Assembly (NCBI RefSeq): GCF_051401765.1
Contig: NW_027480449.1
Location: 1,054,001-1,118,000, forward strand
From: Calliopsis andreniformis
Taxonomy: Eukaryota; Arthropoda; Insecta; Hymenoptera; Andrenidae
DNA: 64,000 nucleotides
Direction: 5' to 3'
The position numbers and the translations under genes are program-made. This document shows, in pieces, positions 23,701 to 35,000 of this stretch. Position 1 is the stretch's first letter, and every line of letters starts with the position of its first letter. The notes under the pieces were generated by a model. That model saw only the letters and a list, made by a program, of their open reading frames with translations. It did no database searches and had not been told where the DNA came from.

Positions 23701-24780
23701 GAGCAGTGTCAGTGTCAGGAGCAGTGCCAGGAGCATTGTGAGGATCAGCAGCAGCGTCTGTGACAGGAGCAGTGCCAGTAGCAGTGAGAGTGTAAGTATC
23801 AGGAGCATTGTCAGTATCAGCAGCAGTGCCTGTGCCAGGACCAGTGCCAGGAGCGGTGTCAGTGTGAGGAGCTGTGTGAGAAGCAGTGTCTGTGTCAGAA
23901 GCAGTCTCAGGAGCAGTGTCAGTGTCAGCAGCAGTGTCAGCAGCAGTATCAGGAGCAGTTTCAGTGTCAGGAGCTGTGTCAGGAGCAGTGTCAGTGTCAG
24001 GAGCAGTCTCTGGAACAGTGTCAGTAGCAGTGTCAGGAGCATTCTCAAGGTCAGCAGCAGTGTCAGTGTCAGCAGCAGTGTCAGGAGCAGTGTCAGCGTC
24101 AGGAGCAACGTCAGGAGCAGTGTCAGGAGCAGTGTCAGTGTCAGGAGCAGTGTCAGGACCAGTGCCAGTGTCAGGATCAGCGTCAGTGTGATCAGCAGTG
24201 TCAGGAACACTGGCAGGAGCAGTGTCTATGTCAGGAGCTGTGTCAGGAGCAGTGTGAGTGTCTGCAGCAATGTCACGAGCAGTGTCAGTAGCAGTCTCAG
24301 TGTCAGTAGCAGTGTCAGGAGCAGTGTCAGTGTCAGGAGCAGTGCCAGTATCAGTATCAGGAGCATTGTCAGTGTCAGGAGCAGTGTCAGGAGCAGTGTC
24401 AGGAGCATTGTCTGTATCAGCAGAAGTGCCTGTGTCTGGAGCAGTGCCAGGAGCTGTGTCAGGAGGATTGTCAGTGTCAGGAGCAGTGTCAGGAGCAGTG
24501 TCTGGAGCAGTGGCAGTGTCAGGAGAAGTGTCAGTATCTGTGAGAGTGTCAGTATCAGGATCAGTGTCAGCTTCAGCAACAGTTTCAGAAGCAGTGTCAG
24601 GAGCATTGTCAGTGTCAGCAGAAGTGTCTGTGTCAGGAGCAGTGTCAGGAGCAGTGTCAGTGTCAGTAGCTGTGTGAGGAGCAGTGTCAGTGTCAGTAGC
24701 AGTGTCAGGAGCAGTGTCAGTGTCAGGCGCAGTGCCAGTGTCAGTATCAGGAGCAGTGTCAGTGTCAGGAGCAGTGTCAG
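20752..24780 (+). repeat. Higher-order block C, copy 1
   Basis: Direct duplicate of 37,539-41,687. The offset is 16,787 up to about 23,380 and 16,931 beyond it, because copy 2 carries 144 extra bases. It returns to 16,907 near 24,480 after a 24-base difference. Shared markers are CAGGAACACTGG at 20,812, 21,687, 22,876, 23,130 and 24,201, the one-base-short GTCCA unit at 22,591, the one-base insertion ACGTGCAGG at 23,502, and GTACA at 23,623. Confidence 0.88.
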
Positions 24781-26213
24781 GATCATTGCCAGGATCAGCA
24801 GCAGTGTGTGTGTCAGGAACAGTGTCAGAAGCAGTGTCAGTGACAGGTGCAGTGTCAGTAGCAGTGAGAGTGTCAGTATCAGGAGCAGTGTCAGTTTCAG
24901 GAGCAGTTTCAGAAGCAGTGTCAGGAGCATTGTCAGTATCAGCAGAAGTGTATGTGACAGGAGCAGTGTTAGGAGCATGGTCAGTGTCAGGAGCAGCGTC
25001 AGGAGCAGTGTCAGGGGCAGTGGCAGTGTCTGGAGCAGTGTCAGGAGCAGTGTCAGGAGCAGTGTCTGTAGCAGTGCCAGGAGCAGTGTCAGGAGCAGTG
25101 TCAGTGTCAGGAGCTGTGTCTGGAGCATTCTCTGGATCAGCAGTAGTGTCAGAGTCTGGACCAGTGTCAGGAGCAGTGTCAGTGTCTGCAGCAATGTCAC
25201 GAGCAGTGTCAGTAGCAGTCTCAGTGTCAGTAGCAGTGTCAGGAGCAGTGTCAGTGTCAGGAGCAGTGCCAGTATCAGTATCAGGAGCATTGTCAGTGTC
25301 AGGAGCAGTGTCAGGAGCAGTGTCAGGAGCATTGTCTGTATCAGCAGAAGTGCCTGTGTCTGGAGCAGTGCCAGGAGCTGTGTCAGGAGGATTGTCAGTG
25401 TCAGGAGCAGTGTCAGGAGCAGTGTCAGGAGCAGTGTCAGGAGCAGTGGCAGTGTCAGGAGAAGTGTCAGTATCTGTGAGAGTGTCAGTATCAGGATCAG
25501 TGTCAGCTTCAGCAGCAGTTTCAGAAGCACTGTCAGGAGCATTGTCAGTGTCAGCAGAAGTGTCTGTGTCAGGAGCAGTGTCAGGAGCAGTGTCAGTGTC
25601 AGTAGCTGTGTGAGGAGCAGTGTCAGTGTCAGTAGCAGTGTCAGGAGCAGTGTCAGTGTCAGGCGCAGTGCCAGTGTCAGTATCAGGAGCAGTGTCAGTG
25701 TCAGGAGCAGTGTCAGGAGCAGTGTTAGGAGCATTGTCAGTATCAGCAGCACTGACTGTGTCAGGAGTTGTGTCAGGAGCAGTGTCAGTGTCAGGAGCAG
25801 TGTCAGTAGCAGTGAGAGTGTCAGTATCAGGAGCAGTGTCAGTTTCAGGAGCAGTTTCAGAAGCAGTGTCAGGAGCATTGTCAGTATCAGCAGAAGTGTC
25901 TGTGACAGGAGCAGTGTTAGCAGCATGGTCAGTGTCAGGAGCAGCGTCAGGAGCAGTGTCAGGGGCAGTGGCAGTGTCTGGAGCAGTGTCAGGAGCAGTG
26001 TCAGGAGCAGTGTCTGTAGCAGTGCCAGGAGCAGTGTCAGGAGCAGTGTCAGTGTCAGGAGCTGTGTCTGGAGCATTCTCTGGATCAGCAGTAGTGTCAG
26101 AGTCTGGACCAGTGTCAGGAGCAGTGTCAGTGTCAGGAGCAGTGTCAGGAGCAGTGCCAGTGTCAGGAGCAGTCTCAGGAGCAGTGTCAGTGTCAGAACC
26201 AGTGTGCGGAGCA

Positions 26214-27843
26214 GCGCAGAGCCAGGAGCAGTGTCAGGACAAGTGTGAGTTTCAGGAGCAGTGTCAGGACCAGTGTCTTTGCCAGGAGCTGTGTCAGGAG
26301 CTGTGGCAGTGCCAGCAGCAGTGTCAGTGTCATTGTCAGAGTCAGGAGCAGTGTCAGGAGCAGTATCAGCTGCAGTGTCAGAGCCAGGAGCTGTGTCAGG
26401 AGCAGTGTCAGTGTCTGGAGCAGTGTCACGGGCAGTGTCAGGAGCAGTGTCTGTCTCAGTAGCAGTGTCAGTAGCAGTAACAGTGTCAGGAGCAGTGGCA
26501 GTGTCAGGAGAAGTGTCAGTAGCAGTGGGAGTGTCAGTGTCAGGAGCAGTGTCAGTTTCAGCACCAGTTTCAATAGCAGTGTCAGGAGTTTTGTCAGTGT
26601 CAGCAAAAGTGTCTGTGTCAGGAGCAGTGTCAGGAGCAGTGTCAGTGTCAGGAGCTGTGTGAGGAGCAGTGTCAGTGTCAGGAGCAGTGTCAGTGTCAGA
26701 AGCAGTGCCAGTGTCAGTATCAGGAGCAGTGTCAGTGTCAGGAGCAGTGTCAGGAGCAGTATCAGGAGCATTGTCAGTATCAGCAGCAGTGCCTGTGTCA
26801 GAAGCAGTGCCAGGAGCAGTGTCAGTGACAGTCGCACTGTCAGGAGCAGTGTCAGGGGCAGTGTCAGTGTCAGGAGCAGTGTCAGGATCATTGCCAGGAT
26901 CAGCAGCAGTGTGTGTGTCAGGAACAGTGTCAGAAGCAGTGTCAGTGACAGGTGCAGTGTCAGTAGCAGTGAGAGTGTCAGTATCAGGAGCAGTGTCAGT
27001 TTCAGGAGCAGTTTCAGAAGCAGTGTCAGGAGCATTGTCAGTATCAGCAGAAGTGTCTGTGACAGGAGCAGTGTTAGGAGCATGGTCAGTGTCAGGAGCA
27101 GCGTCAGGAGCAGTGTCAGGGGCAGTGGCAGTGTCTGGAGCAGTGTCAGGAGCAGTGTCAGGAGCAGTGTCTGTAGCAGTGCCAGGAGCAGTGTCAGGAG
27201 CAGTGTCAGTGTCAGGAGCTGTGTCCGGAGCATTCTCTGGATCAGCAGTAGTGTCAGAGTCTGGACCAGTGTCAGGAGCAGTGTCAGTGTCAGGAGCAGT
27301 GTCAGGAGCAGTGCCAGTGTCAGGAGCAGTCTCAGGAGCAGTGTCAGTGTCAGAACCAGTGTGAGGAGCAGCGCAGAGCCAGGAGCAGTGTCAGGACAAG
27401 TGTGAGTTCCAGGAGCAGTGTCAGGACCAGTGTCTTTGCCAGGAGCTGTGTCAGGAGCTGTGGCAGTGCCAGCAGCAGTGTCAGTGTCATTGTCAGAGTC
27501 AGGAGCAGTGTCAGGAGCAGTATCAGCAGCAGTGTCAGAGTCAGGAGCTGTGTCAGGAGCAGTGTCAGTGTCTGGAGCAGTGTCACGGGCAGTGTCAGGA
27601 GCAGTGTCTGTCTCAGTAGCAGTGTCAGTAGCAGTAACAGTGTCAGGAGCAGTGGCAGTGTCAGGAGAAGTGTCAGTAGCAGTGGGAGTGTCAGTGTCAG
27701 GAGCAGTGTCAGTTTCAGCACCAGTTTCAATATCAGTGTCAGGAGTTTTGTCAGTGTCAGCAGAAGTGTCTGTGTCAGGAGCAGTGTCAGGAGCAGTGTC
27801 AGTGTCAGGAGCTGTGTGAGGAGCAGTGTCAGTGTCAGAAGCA
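26214..27843 (+). repeat. 1,157-bp tandem unit inside block D copy 1
   Basis: The sequence beginning GCGCAGAGCCAGG at 26,214 begins again at 27,371, and the two copies run in parallel until the deletion at 27,844. They can be told apart because the first is preceded by GTGCGGAGCA and the second by GTGAGGAGCA. The same pair, with the same distinguishing bases, recurs in block D copy 2 at 33,471 and 34,628. The tandem therefore predates duplication of the larger block. Confidence 0.88.
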
Positions 27844-28639
27844 GTGCCGTGTCAGTATCAGGAGCAGTGTCAGTGTCAGGAGCAGTGTCAGGAGCAGTGT
27901 CAGGAGCATTGTCAGTATCAGCAGCAGTGCCTGTGTCAGAAGCAGTGCCAGGAGCAGTGTCAGTGACAGTCGCACTGTCAGGAGCAGTGTCAGGGGCAGT
28001 GTCGGTGTCAGGAGCAGTGTCAGGATCATTGCCAGGATCAGCAGCAGTGTGTGTGTCAGGAACAGTGTCAGAAGCAGTGTCAGTGACAGGTGCAGTGTCA
28101 GGAGCAGTGTCAGGACCAGTGCCAGTGTCAGGATAAGTGTCAGTGTGAGCAGCAGTGTGAGGAACACTGGCAGGAGCAGTGTCTATGTCAGGAGCTGTGT
28201 CAGGAGCGGTGTCAGTGTCTGCAGCAATGTCACGAGCAGTGTCAGGAGCAGTGTCAGTGTCAGGAGCAGTCTCAGGAGCAGTGTCAGTGTCAGATCCAGT
28301 GTGAGGAGCAGCGCCAGAGTCAGGAGCAGTGTCAGGACCAGTGTGAGTTTCAGGAGCAGTGTCAGGACCAGTGTCCGTGCCAGGAGCTGTGTCAGGAGCA
28401 GTGTCAGCGTTAGGAGGAGTGTCAGGAGCAATGTCAGGAGCTGTGTCAGTGTCAGGAGCTGTTTCCGGAGCATTGTCAGGATCTGCAGCAGTGTCTGTGT
28501 CAGGAGCCGTGTCAGGATCAGTGTCAGAGTCAGGAGCAGTGTCAGGAGCAGCGTCAGGAGCAGTGGCAGTGTCAGGAGCAGTGTCAGGAGGAGTGTATGT
28601 GCCAGTGTCTGAAGCAGTGTCCGGAGCAGTGTAAGGAAC

Positions 28640-29560
28640 AGTGACAGTGTCAGTGTCAGCAGCAGTGTCTGTGTCAGGAGCAGTGTCAGGAGCAGCGTCA
28701 GTGTTAGGAGCAGTTTGAGGAGCAGTGTCAGTGACAGGAGCAGCGTCTGGTGCCGTGTCAGGAGCAGTGACAGTGTCAGCAGTAGTGCTAGGAACAGTGT
28801 CAGGAATAATGTCAGGAGCATTGTCCGTGTCAAGAGCTGTGTCAGTAGCAGTGTCAGTAGTACTGTCGGTGGCTGTAGCAGTGTAAGGAGCAGTGACAGT
28901 GTCATGAGCAGTGCCAGTGTCAGTGCCAAGAGCAGTGTCCGTGTCACGAGCAGTGTCTGTATCAGGAGCAGTGTAAGTGACAGGAGCAGTGTCAGGAGCA
29001 GTGTCAGGAGCTTTCTCAGGATCAGCAGCAGTGTCAGGGTCAGCAGCAGTGTCACGCGAAGTGTCAGCGTCAGGAGCAATGTCTGGAGCAGTGTCAGGAT
29101 CAGTGTCAGTGTCAGGAGCAGTGTCAGGAGCATTGTCAGGATCAACAGAAGTGTCTGTGTCAGGAGCAGTGTCAGAAGCAGTGTCAGTGTCAGGAGCATC
29201 GTCAGGAGCAGCGTCAGGAGCGGTGTCAGGACCAGTGCCAGTGTCAGGATCAGTGTCAGTGTGAGCAGCAGCGTCAGGAACACTTGCAGGAGCAGCGTCA
29301 GTGTAAGGAGCAGTGTCAACAGCAGTGTCAGGAGCAGTGTCAGGACCAGTGACAGTGTCAGGAGCAGTGTCAGTGTGAGCAGCAGTGCCAGGAACAGTGG
29401 CAGGAGCAGTGTCACTGACACGAGCTGTGTCAGGAGCAGTGTCAGTGTGATTAGCAGTGTCAGGAGCAGTGTCAGTGTCATGAGCAGTGCCAGTGTCAGT
29501 GTCAGGAGCAATGTCAGGAGCAGTGTCAGTGTCAGGAACAGTGCCAGGAGCATTGTGAGG
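28640..29560 (+). repeat. Diverged repeat type K, copy 1
   Basis: This is the most degenerate segment type in the array. It contains GTGCTAGGAACAG, GGAATAATGTCAGG, GTAGTACTGTCGGTGG and CACGAGCAGTGTCTG, and ends with TGACACGAGCTGT at 29,416. Closely matching copies lie at about 35,915-36,834 (with small differences) and 52,700-53,640. Partial copies lie near 46,380-46,510 and 60,535-61,000. It reads as an old variant that was later re-amplified as a unit. No coding signal distinguishes it. Confidence 0.8.
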
Positions 29561-30224
29561 ATCAGCAGCAGTGTCTGTGACAGGAGCAGTGCCAGAAGCA
29601 GTGAGAGTGTAAGTATCAGGAGCATTGTCAGTATCAGCAGCAGTGCCTGTGCCAGGACCAGTGCCAGGAGCGGTGTCAGTGTGAGGAGCTGTGTGAGAAG
29701 CAGTGTCTGTCTCAGAAGCAGTGTCAGGAGCAGTGTCATTGTCAGCAGCAGTGTCAGCAGCAGTACCAGGAGCAGTTCCAGTGTCAGGAGCTGTGTCAGG
29801 AGCAGTGTCAGTGTCAGGAGCAGTCTCTGGAACAGTGTCAGGAGCAGTGTCAGGAGCATTCTCAAGGTTAGCAGCAGTGTCAGTGTCAGCATTAGTGTCA
29901 GGAGCATTGTCAGCGTCAGCAGCAACGTCAGGAGCAGTGTCAGGAGCAGTGTCAGTGTCAGGAGCAGTGTCAGGAGCGGTGTCAGTGTGAGGAGCTGTGT
30001 GAGAAGCAGTGCCTGTGTCAGAAGCAGTGTCAGGAGCAGTGTCAGTGTCAGCAGCAGTGTCAGCAGCAGTATCAGGAGCAGTTTCAGTGTCAGGAGCTGT
30101 GTCAGGAGCAGTGTCAGTGTCAGGAGCAGTCTCTGGAAAAGTGTCAGGAGCAGTGTCAGGAGCATTCTCAAGGGTCAGCAGCAGTGTCAGTGTCAGCAGC
30201 AGTGTCAGGAGCAGTGTCAGCGTC

Positions 30225-32049
30225 AGGAGCAACGTCAGGAGCAGTGTCAGGAGCAGTGTCAGTGTCAGGAGCAGTGTTAGGACCAGTGCCAGTGTCAGGA
30301 TCAGCGTCAGTGTGATCAGCAGTGTCAGGAACACTGGCAGGAGCAGTGTCTATGTCAGGAGCTGTGTCAGGAGCAGTGTCAGTGTCTGCAGCAATGTCAC
30401 GAGCAGTGTCAGTAGCAGTCTCAGTGTCAGTAGCAGTGTCAGGAGCAGTGTCAGTGTCAGGAGCAGTGCCAGTATCAGTATCAGGAGCATTGTCAGTGTC
30501 AGGAGCAGTGTCAGGAGCAGTGTCAGGAGCATTGTCTGTATCAGCAGAAGTGCCTGTGTCTGGAGCAGTGCCAGGAGCTGTGTCAGGAGGATTGTCAGTG
30601 TCAGGAGCAGTGGCAGTGTCAGGAGAAGTGTCAGTATCTGTGAGAGTGTCAGTATCAGGATCAGTGTCAGCTTCAGCAGCAGTTTCAGAAGCAGTGTCAG
30701 GAGCATTGTCAGTGTCAGCAGAAGTGTCTGTGTCAGGAGCAGTGTCAGGAGCAGTGTCAGTGTCAGTAGCTGTGTGAGGAGCAGTGTCAGTGTCAGTAGC
30801 AGTGTCAGGAGCAGTGTCAGTGTCAGGCGCAGTGCCAGTGTCAGTATCAGGAGCAGTGTCAGTGTCAGGAGCAGTGTCAGGAGCAGTGTTAGGAGCATTG
30901 TCAGTATCAGCAGCAGTGACTGTGTCAGGAGTTGTGTCAGGAGCAGTGTCAGTGTCAGGAGCAGTGTCAGTAGCAGTGAGTGTGTCAGTATCAGGAGCAG
31001 TGTCAGTTTCAGGAGCAGTTTCAGAAGCAGTGTCAGGAGCATTGTCAGTATCAGCAGAAGTGTCTGCGACAGGAGCAGTGTTAGGAGCATGGTCAGTGTC
31101 AGGAGCAGCGTCAGGAGCAGTGTCAGGGGCAGTGGCAGTGTCTGGAGCAGTGTCAGGAGCAGTGTCAGGAGCAGTGTCTGTAGCAGTGCCAGGAGCAGTG
31201 TCAGGAGCAGTGTCAGTGTCAGGAGCTGTGTCTGGAGCATTCTCTGGATCAGCAGTAGTGTCAGAGTCTGGACCAGTGTCAGGAGCAGTGTCAGTGTCAG
31301 GAGCAGTGTCAGGAGCAGTGCCAGTGTCAGGAGCAGTCTCAGGAGCAGTGTCAGTGTCAGAACCAGTGTGAGGAGCAGCGCAGAGCCAGGAGCAGTGTCA
31401 GGACAAGTGTGAGTTTCAGGAGCAGTGTCAGGACCAGTGTCTTTGCCAGGAGCTGTGTCAGGAGCTGTGGCAGTGCCAGCAGCAGTGTCAGTGTCATTGT
31501 CAGAGTCAGGAGCAGTGTCAGGAGCAGTATCAGCAGCAGTGTCAGAGTCAGGAGCTGTGTCAGGAGCAGTGTCAGTGTCTGGAGCAGTGTCACGGGCAGT
31601 GTCAGGAGCAGTGTCTGTCTCAGTAGCAGTGTCAGTAGCAGTAACAGTGTCAGGAGCAGTGGCAGTGTCAGGAGAAGTGTCAGTAGCAGTGGGAGTGTCA
31701 GTGACAGGAGCAGTGTCAGTTTCAGCACCAGTTTCAATAGCAGTGTCAGGAGTTTTGTCAGTGTCAGCAGAAGTGTCTGTGTCAGGAGCAGTGTCAGGAG
31801 CAGTGTCAGTGTCAGGAGCTGTGTGAGGAGCAGTGTCAGTGTCAGGAGCAGTGTCAGTGTCAGAAGCAGTGCCAGTGTCAGTATCAGGAGCAATGTCAGT
31901 GTCAGGAGCAGTGTCAGGAGCAGTGTCAGGAGCATTGTCAGTATCAGCAGCAGTGCCTGTGTCAGAAGCAGTGCCAGGAGCAGTGTCAGTGACAGTCGCA
32001 CTGTCAGGAGCAGTGTCAGGGGCAGTGTCAGTGTCAGGAGCAGTGTCAG
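30225..32049 (+). repeat. Linker block L, copy 1
   Basis: Joins the two block D copies. From about 30,172 to 32,480 it matches about 40,979-43,287 at offset 10,807. It carries CAGGAACACTGG at 30,325 and GCGCAGAGCC at 31,378. Compared with block C near 24.5 kb it lacks 24 bases, as the second copy also does near 41.41 kb. Confidence 0.85.
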
Positions 32050-35000
32050 GATCATTGCCAGGATCAGCAGCAGTGTGTGTGTCAGGAACAGTGTCAGAAG
32101 CAGTGTCAGTGACAGGTGCAGTGTCAGTAGCAGTGAGAGTGTCAGTATCAGGAGCAGTGTCAGTTTCAGGAGCAGTTTCAGAAGCAGTGTCAGGAGCATT
32201 GTCAGTATCAGCAGAAGTGTCTGTGACAGGAGCAGTGTTAGGAGCATGGTCAGTGTCAGGAGCAGCGTCAGGAGCAGTGTCAGGGGCAGTGGCAGTGTCT
32301 GGAGCAGTGTCAGGAGCAGTGTCCGGAGCAGTGTCTGTAGCAGTGCCAGGAGCAGTGTCAGGAGCAGTGTCAGTGTCAGGAGCTGTGTCTGGAGCATTCT
32401 CTGGATCAGCAGTAGTGTCAGAGTCTGGACCAGTGTCAGGAGCAGTGTCAGTGTCTGCAGCAATGTCACGCGCAGTGTCAGTAGCAGTCTCAGTGCCAGT
32501 AGCAGTGTCAGGAGCAGTGTCAGTGTCAGGAGCAGTGCCAGTATCAGTATCAGGAGCATTGTCAGTGTCAGGAGCAGTGTGAGGAGCAGTGTCAGGAGCA
32601 TTGTCTGTATCAGCAGAAGTGCCTGTGTCTGGAGCAGTGCCAGGAGCTGTGTCAGGAGGATTGTCAGTGTCAGGAGCAGTGTCAGGAGCAGTGTCAGGAG
32701 CAGTGGCAGTGTCAGGAGAAGTGTCAGTATCTGTGAGAGTGTCAGTATCAGGATCAGTGTCAGCTTCAGCAGCAGTTTCAGAAGCAGTGTCAGGAGCATT
32801 GTCAGTGTCAGCAGAAGTGTCTGTGTCAGGAGCAGTGTCAGGAGCAGTGTCAGTGTCAGTAGCTGTGTGAGGAGCAGTGTCAGTGTCAGTAGCAGTGTCA
32901 GGAGCAGTGTCAGTGTCAGGCGCAGTGCCAGTGTCAGTATCAGGAGCAGTGTCAGTGTCAGGAGCAGTGTCAGGAGCAGTGTTAGGAGCATTGTCAGTAT
33001 CAGCAGCAGTGACTGTGTCAGGAGTTGTGTCAGGAGCAGTGTCAGTGTCAGGAGCAGTGTCAGTAGCAGTGAGAGTGTCAGTATCAGGAGCAGTGTCAGT
33101 TTCAGGAGCAGTTTCAGAAGCAGTGTCAGGAGCATTGTCAGTATCAGCAGAAGTGTCTGTGACAGGAGCAGTGTTAGCAGCATGGTCAGTGTCAGGAGCA
33201 GCGTCAGGAGCAGTGTCAGGGGCAGTGGCAGTGTCTGGAGCAGTGTCAGGAGCAGTGTCAGGAGCAGTGTCTGTAGCAGTGCCAGGAGCAGTGTCAGGAG
33301 CAGTGTCAGCGTCAGGAGCTGTGTCTGGAGCATTCTCTGGATCAGCAGTAGTGTCAGAGTCTGGACCAGTGTCAGGAGCAGTGTCAGTGTCAGGAGCAGT
33401 GTCAGGAGCAGTGCCAGTGTCAGGAGCAGTCTCAGGAGCAGTGTCAGTGTCAGAACCAGTGTGCGGAGCAGCGCAGAGCCAGGAGCAGTGTCAGGACAAG
33501 TGTGAGTTTCAGGAGCAGTGTCAGGACCAGTGTCTTTGCCAGGAGCTGTGTCAGGAGCTGTGGCAGTGCCAGCAGCAGTGTCAGTGTCATTGTCAGAGTC
33601 AGGAGCAGTGTCAGGAGCAGTATCAGCAGCAGTGTCAGAGTCAGGAGCTGTGTCAGGAGCAGTGTCAGTGTCTGGAGCAGTGTCACGGGCAGTGTCAGGA
33701 GCAGTGTCTGTCTCAGTAGCAGTGTCAGTAGCAGTAACAGTGTCAGGAGCAGTGGCAGTGTCAGGAGAAGTGTCAGTAGCAGTGGGAGTGTCAGTGTCAG
33801 GAGCAGTGTCAGTTTCAGCACCAGTTTCAATAGCAGTGTCAGGAGTTTTGTCAGTGTCAGCAGAAGTGTCTGTGTCAGGAGCAGTGTCAGGAGCAGTGTC
33901 AGTGTCAGGAGCTGTGTGAGGAGCAGTGTCAGTGTCAGGAGCAGTGTCAGTGTCAGAAGCAGTGCCAGTGTCAGTATCAGGAGCAGTGTCAGTGTCAGGA
34001 GCAGTGTCAGGAGCAGTGTCAGGAGCATTGTCAGTATCAGCAGCAGTGCCTGTGTCAGAAGCAGTGCCAGGAGCAGTGTCAGTGACAGTCGCACTGTCAG
34101 GAGCAGTGTCAGGGGCAGTGTCAGTGTCAGGAGCAGTGTCAGGATCATTGCCAGGATCAGCAGCAGTGTGTGTGTCAGGAACAGTGTCAGAAGCAGTGTC
34201 AGTGACAGGTGCAGTGTCAGTAGCAGTGAGAGTGTCAGTATCAGGAGCAGTGTCAGTTTCAGGAGCAGTTTCAGAAGCAGTGTCAGGAGCATTGTCAGTA
34301 TCAGCAGAAGTGTCTGTGACAGGAGCAGTGTTAGGAGCATGGTCAGTGTCAGGAGCAGCGTCAGGAGCAGTGTCAGGGGCAGTGGCAGTGTCTGGAGCAG
34401 TGTCAGGAGCAGTGTCAGGAGCAGTGTCTGTAGCAGTGCCAGGAGCAGTGTCAGGAGCAGTGTCAGTGTCAGGAGCTGTGTCTGGAGCATTCTCTGGATC
34501 AGCAGTAGTGTCAGAGTCTGGACCAGTGTCAGGAGCAGTGTCAGTGTCAGGAGCAGTGTCAGGAGCAGTGCCAGTGTCAGGAGCAGTCTCAGGAGCAGTG
34601 TCAGTGTCAGAACCAGTGTGAGGAGCAGCGCAGAGCCAGGAGCAGTGTCAGGACAAGTGTGAGTTTCAGGAGCAGTGTCAGGACCAGTGTCTTTGCCAGG
34701 AGCTGTGTCAGGAGCTGTGGCAGTGCCAGCAGCAGTGTCAGTGTCATTGTCAGAGTCAGGAGCAGTGTCAGGAGCAGTATCAGCAGCAGTGTCAGAGTCA
34801 GGAGCTGTGTCAGGAGCAGTGTCAGTGTCTGGAGCAGTGTCACGGGCAGTGTCAGGAGCAGTGTCTGTCTCAGTAGCAGTGTCAGTAGCAGTAACAGTGT
34901 CAGGAGCAGTGGCAGTGTCAGGAGAAGTGTCAGTAGCAGTGGGAGTGTCAGTGTCAGGAGCAGTGTCAGTTTCAGCACCAGTTTCAATAGCAGTGTCAGG

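Larger units (their letters stand above)
24781..30224 (+). repeat. Higher-order block D, copy 1
   Basis: Direct duplicate of 32,050-37,498. Offsets step from 7,269 to 7,257, 7,275 and 7,274. The 12- and 18-base steps are hexamer gains or losses. The last step is a single-base deletion in copy 2 near 36,465. Internal landmarks are the 1-bp-deleted GCGCAGAGCC unit at 26,214 and 27,371, GTGCCGTGTC (one base missing) at 27,844, a diverged type K segment at about 28.64-29.56 kb, and AAGGGTCAGC (one base extra) at 30,170. Confidence 0.9.

Noticed and set aside
27850..30170. Ala-Pro-Asp-Thr rich minus-strand stretch resembling a mucin-like or cell-surface repeat protein
   Set aside because: It appears only because 1-bp indels on each side switch frame into it. 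The second copy of the block is broken by a 1-bp deletion near 36,465, and there is no leader, anchor or non-repeat domain.
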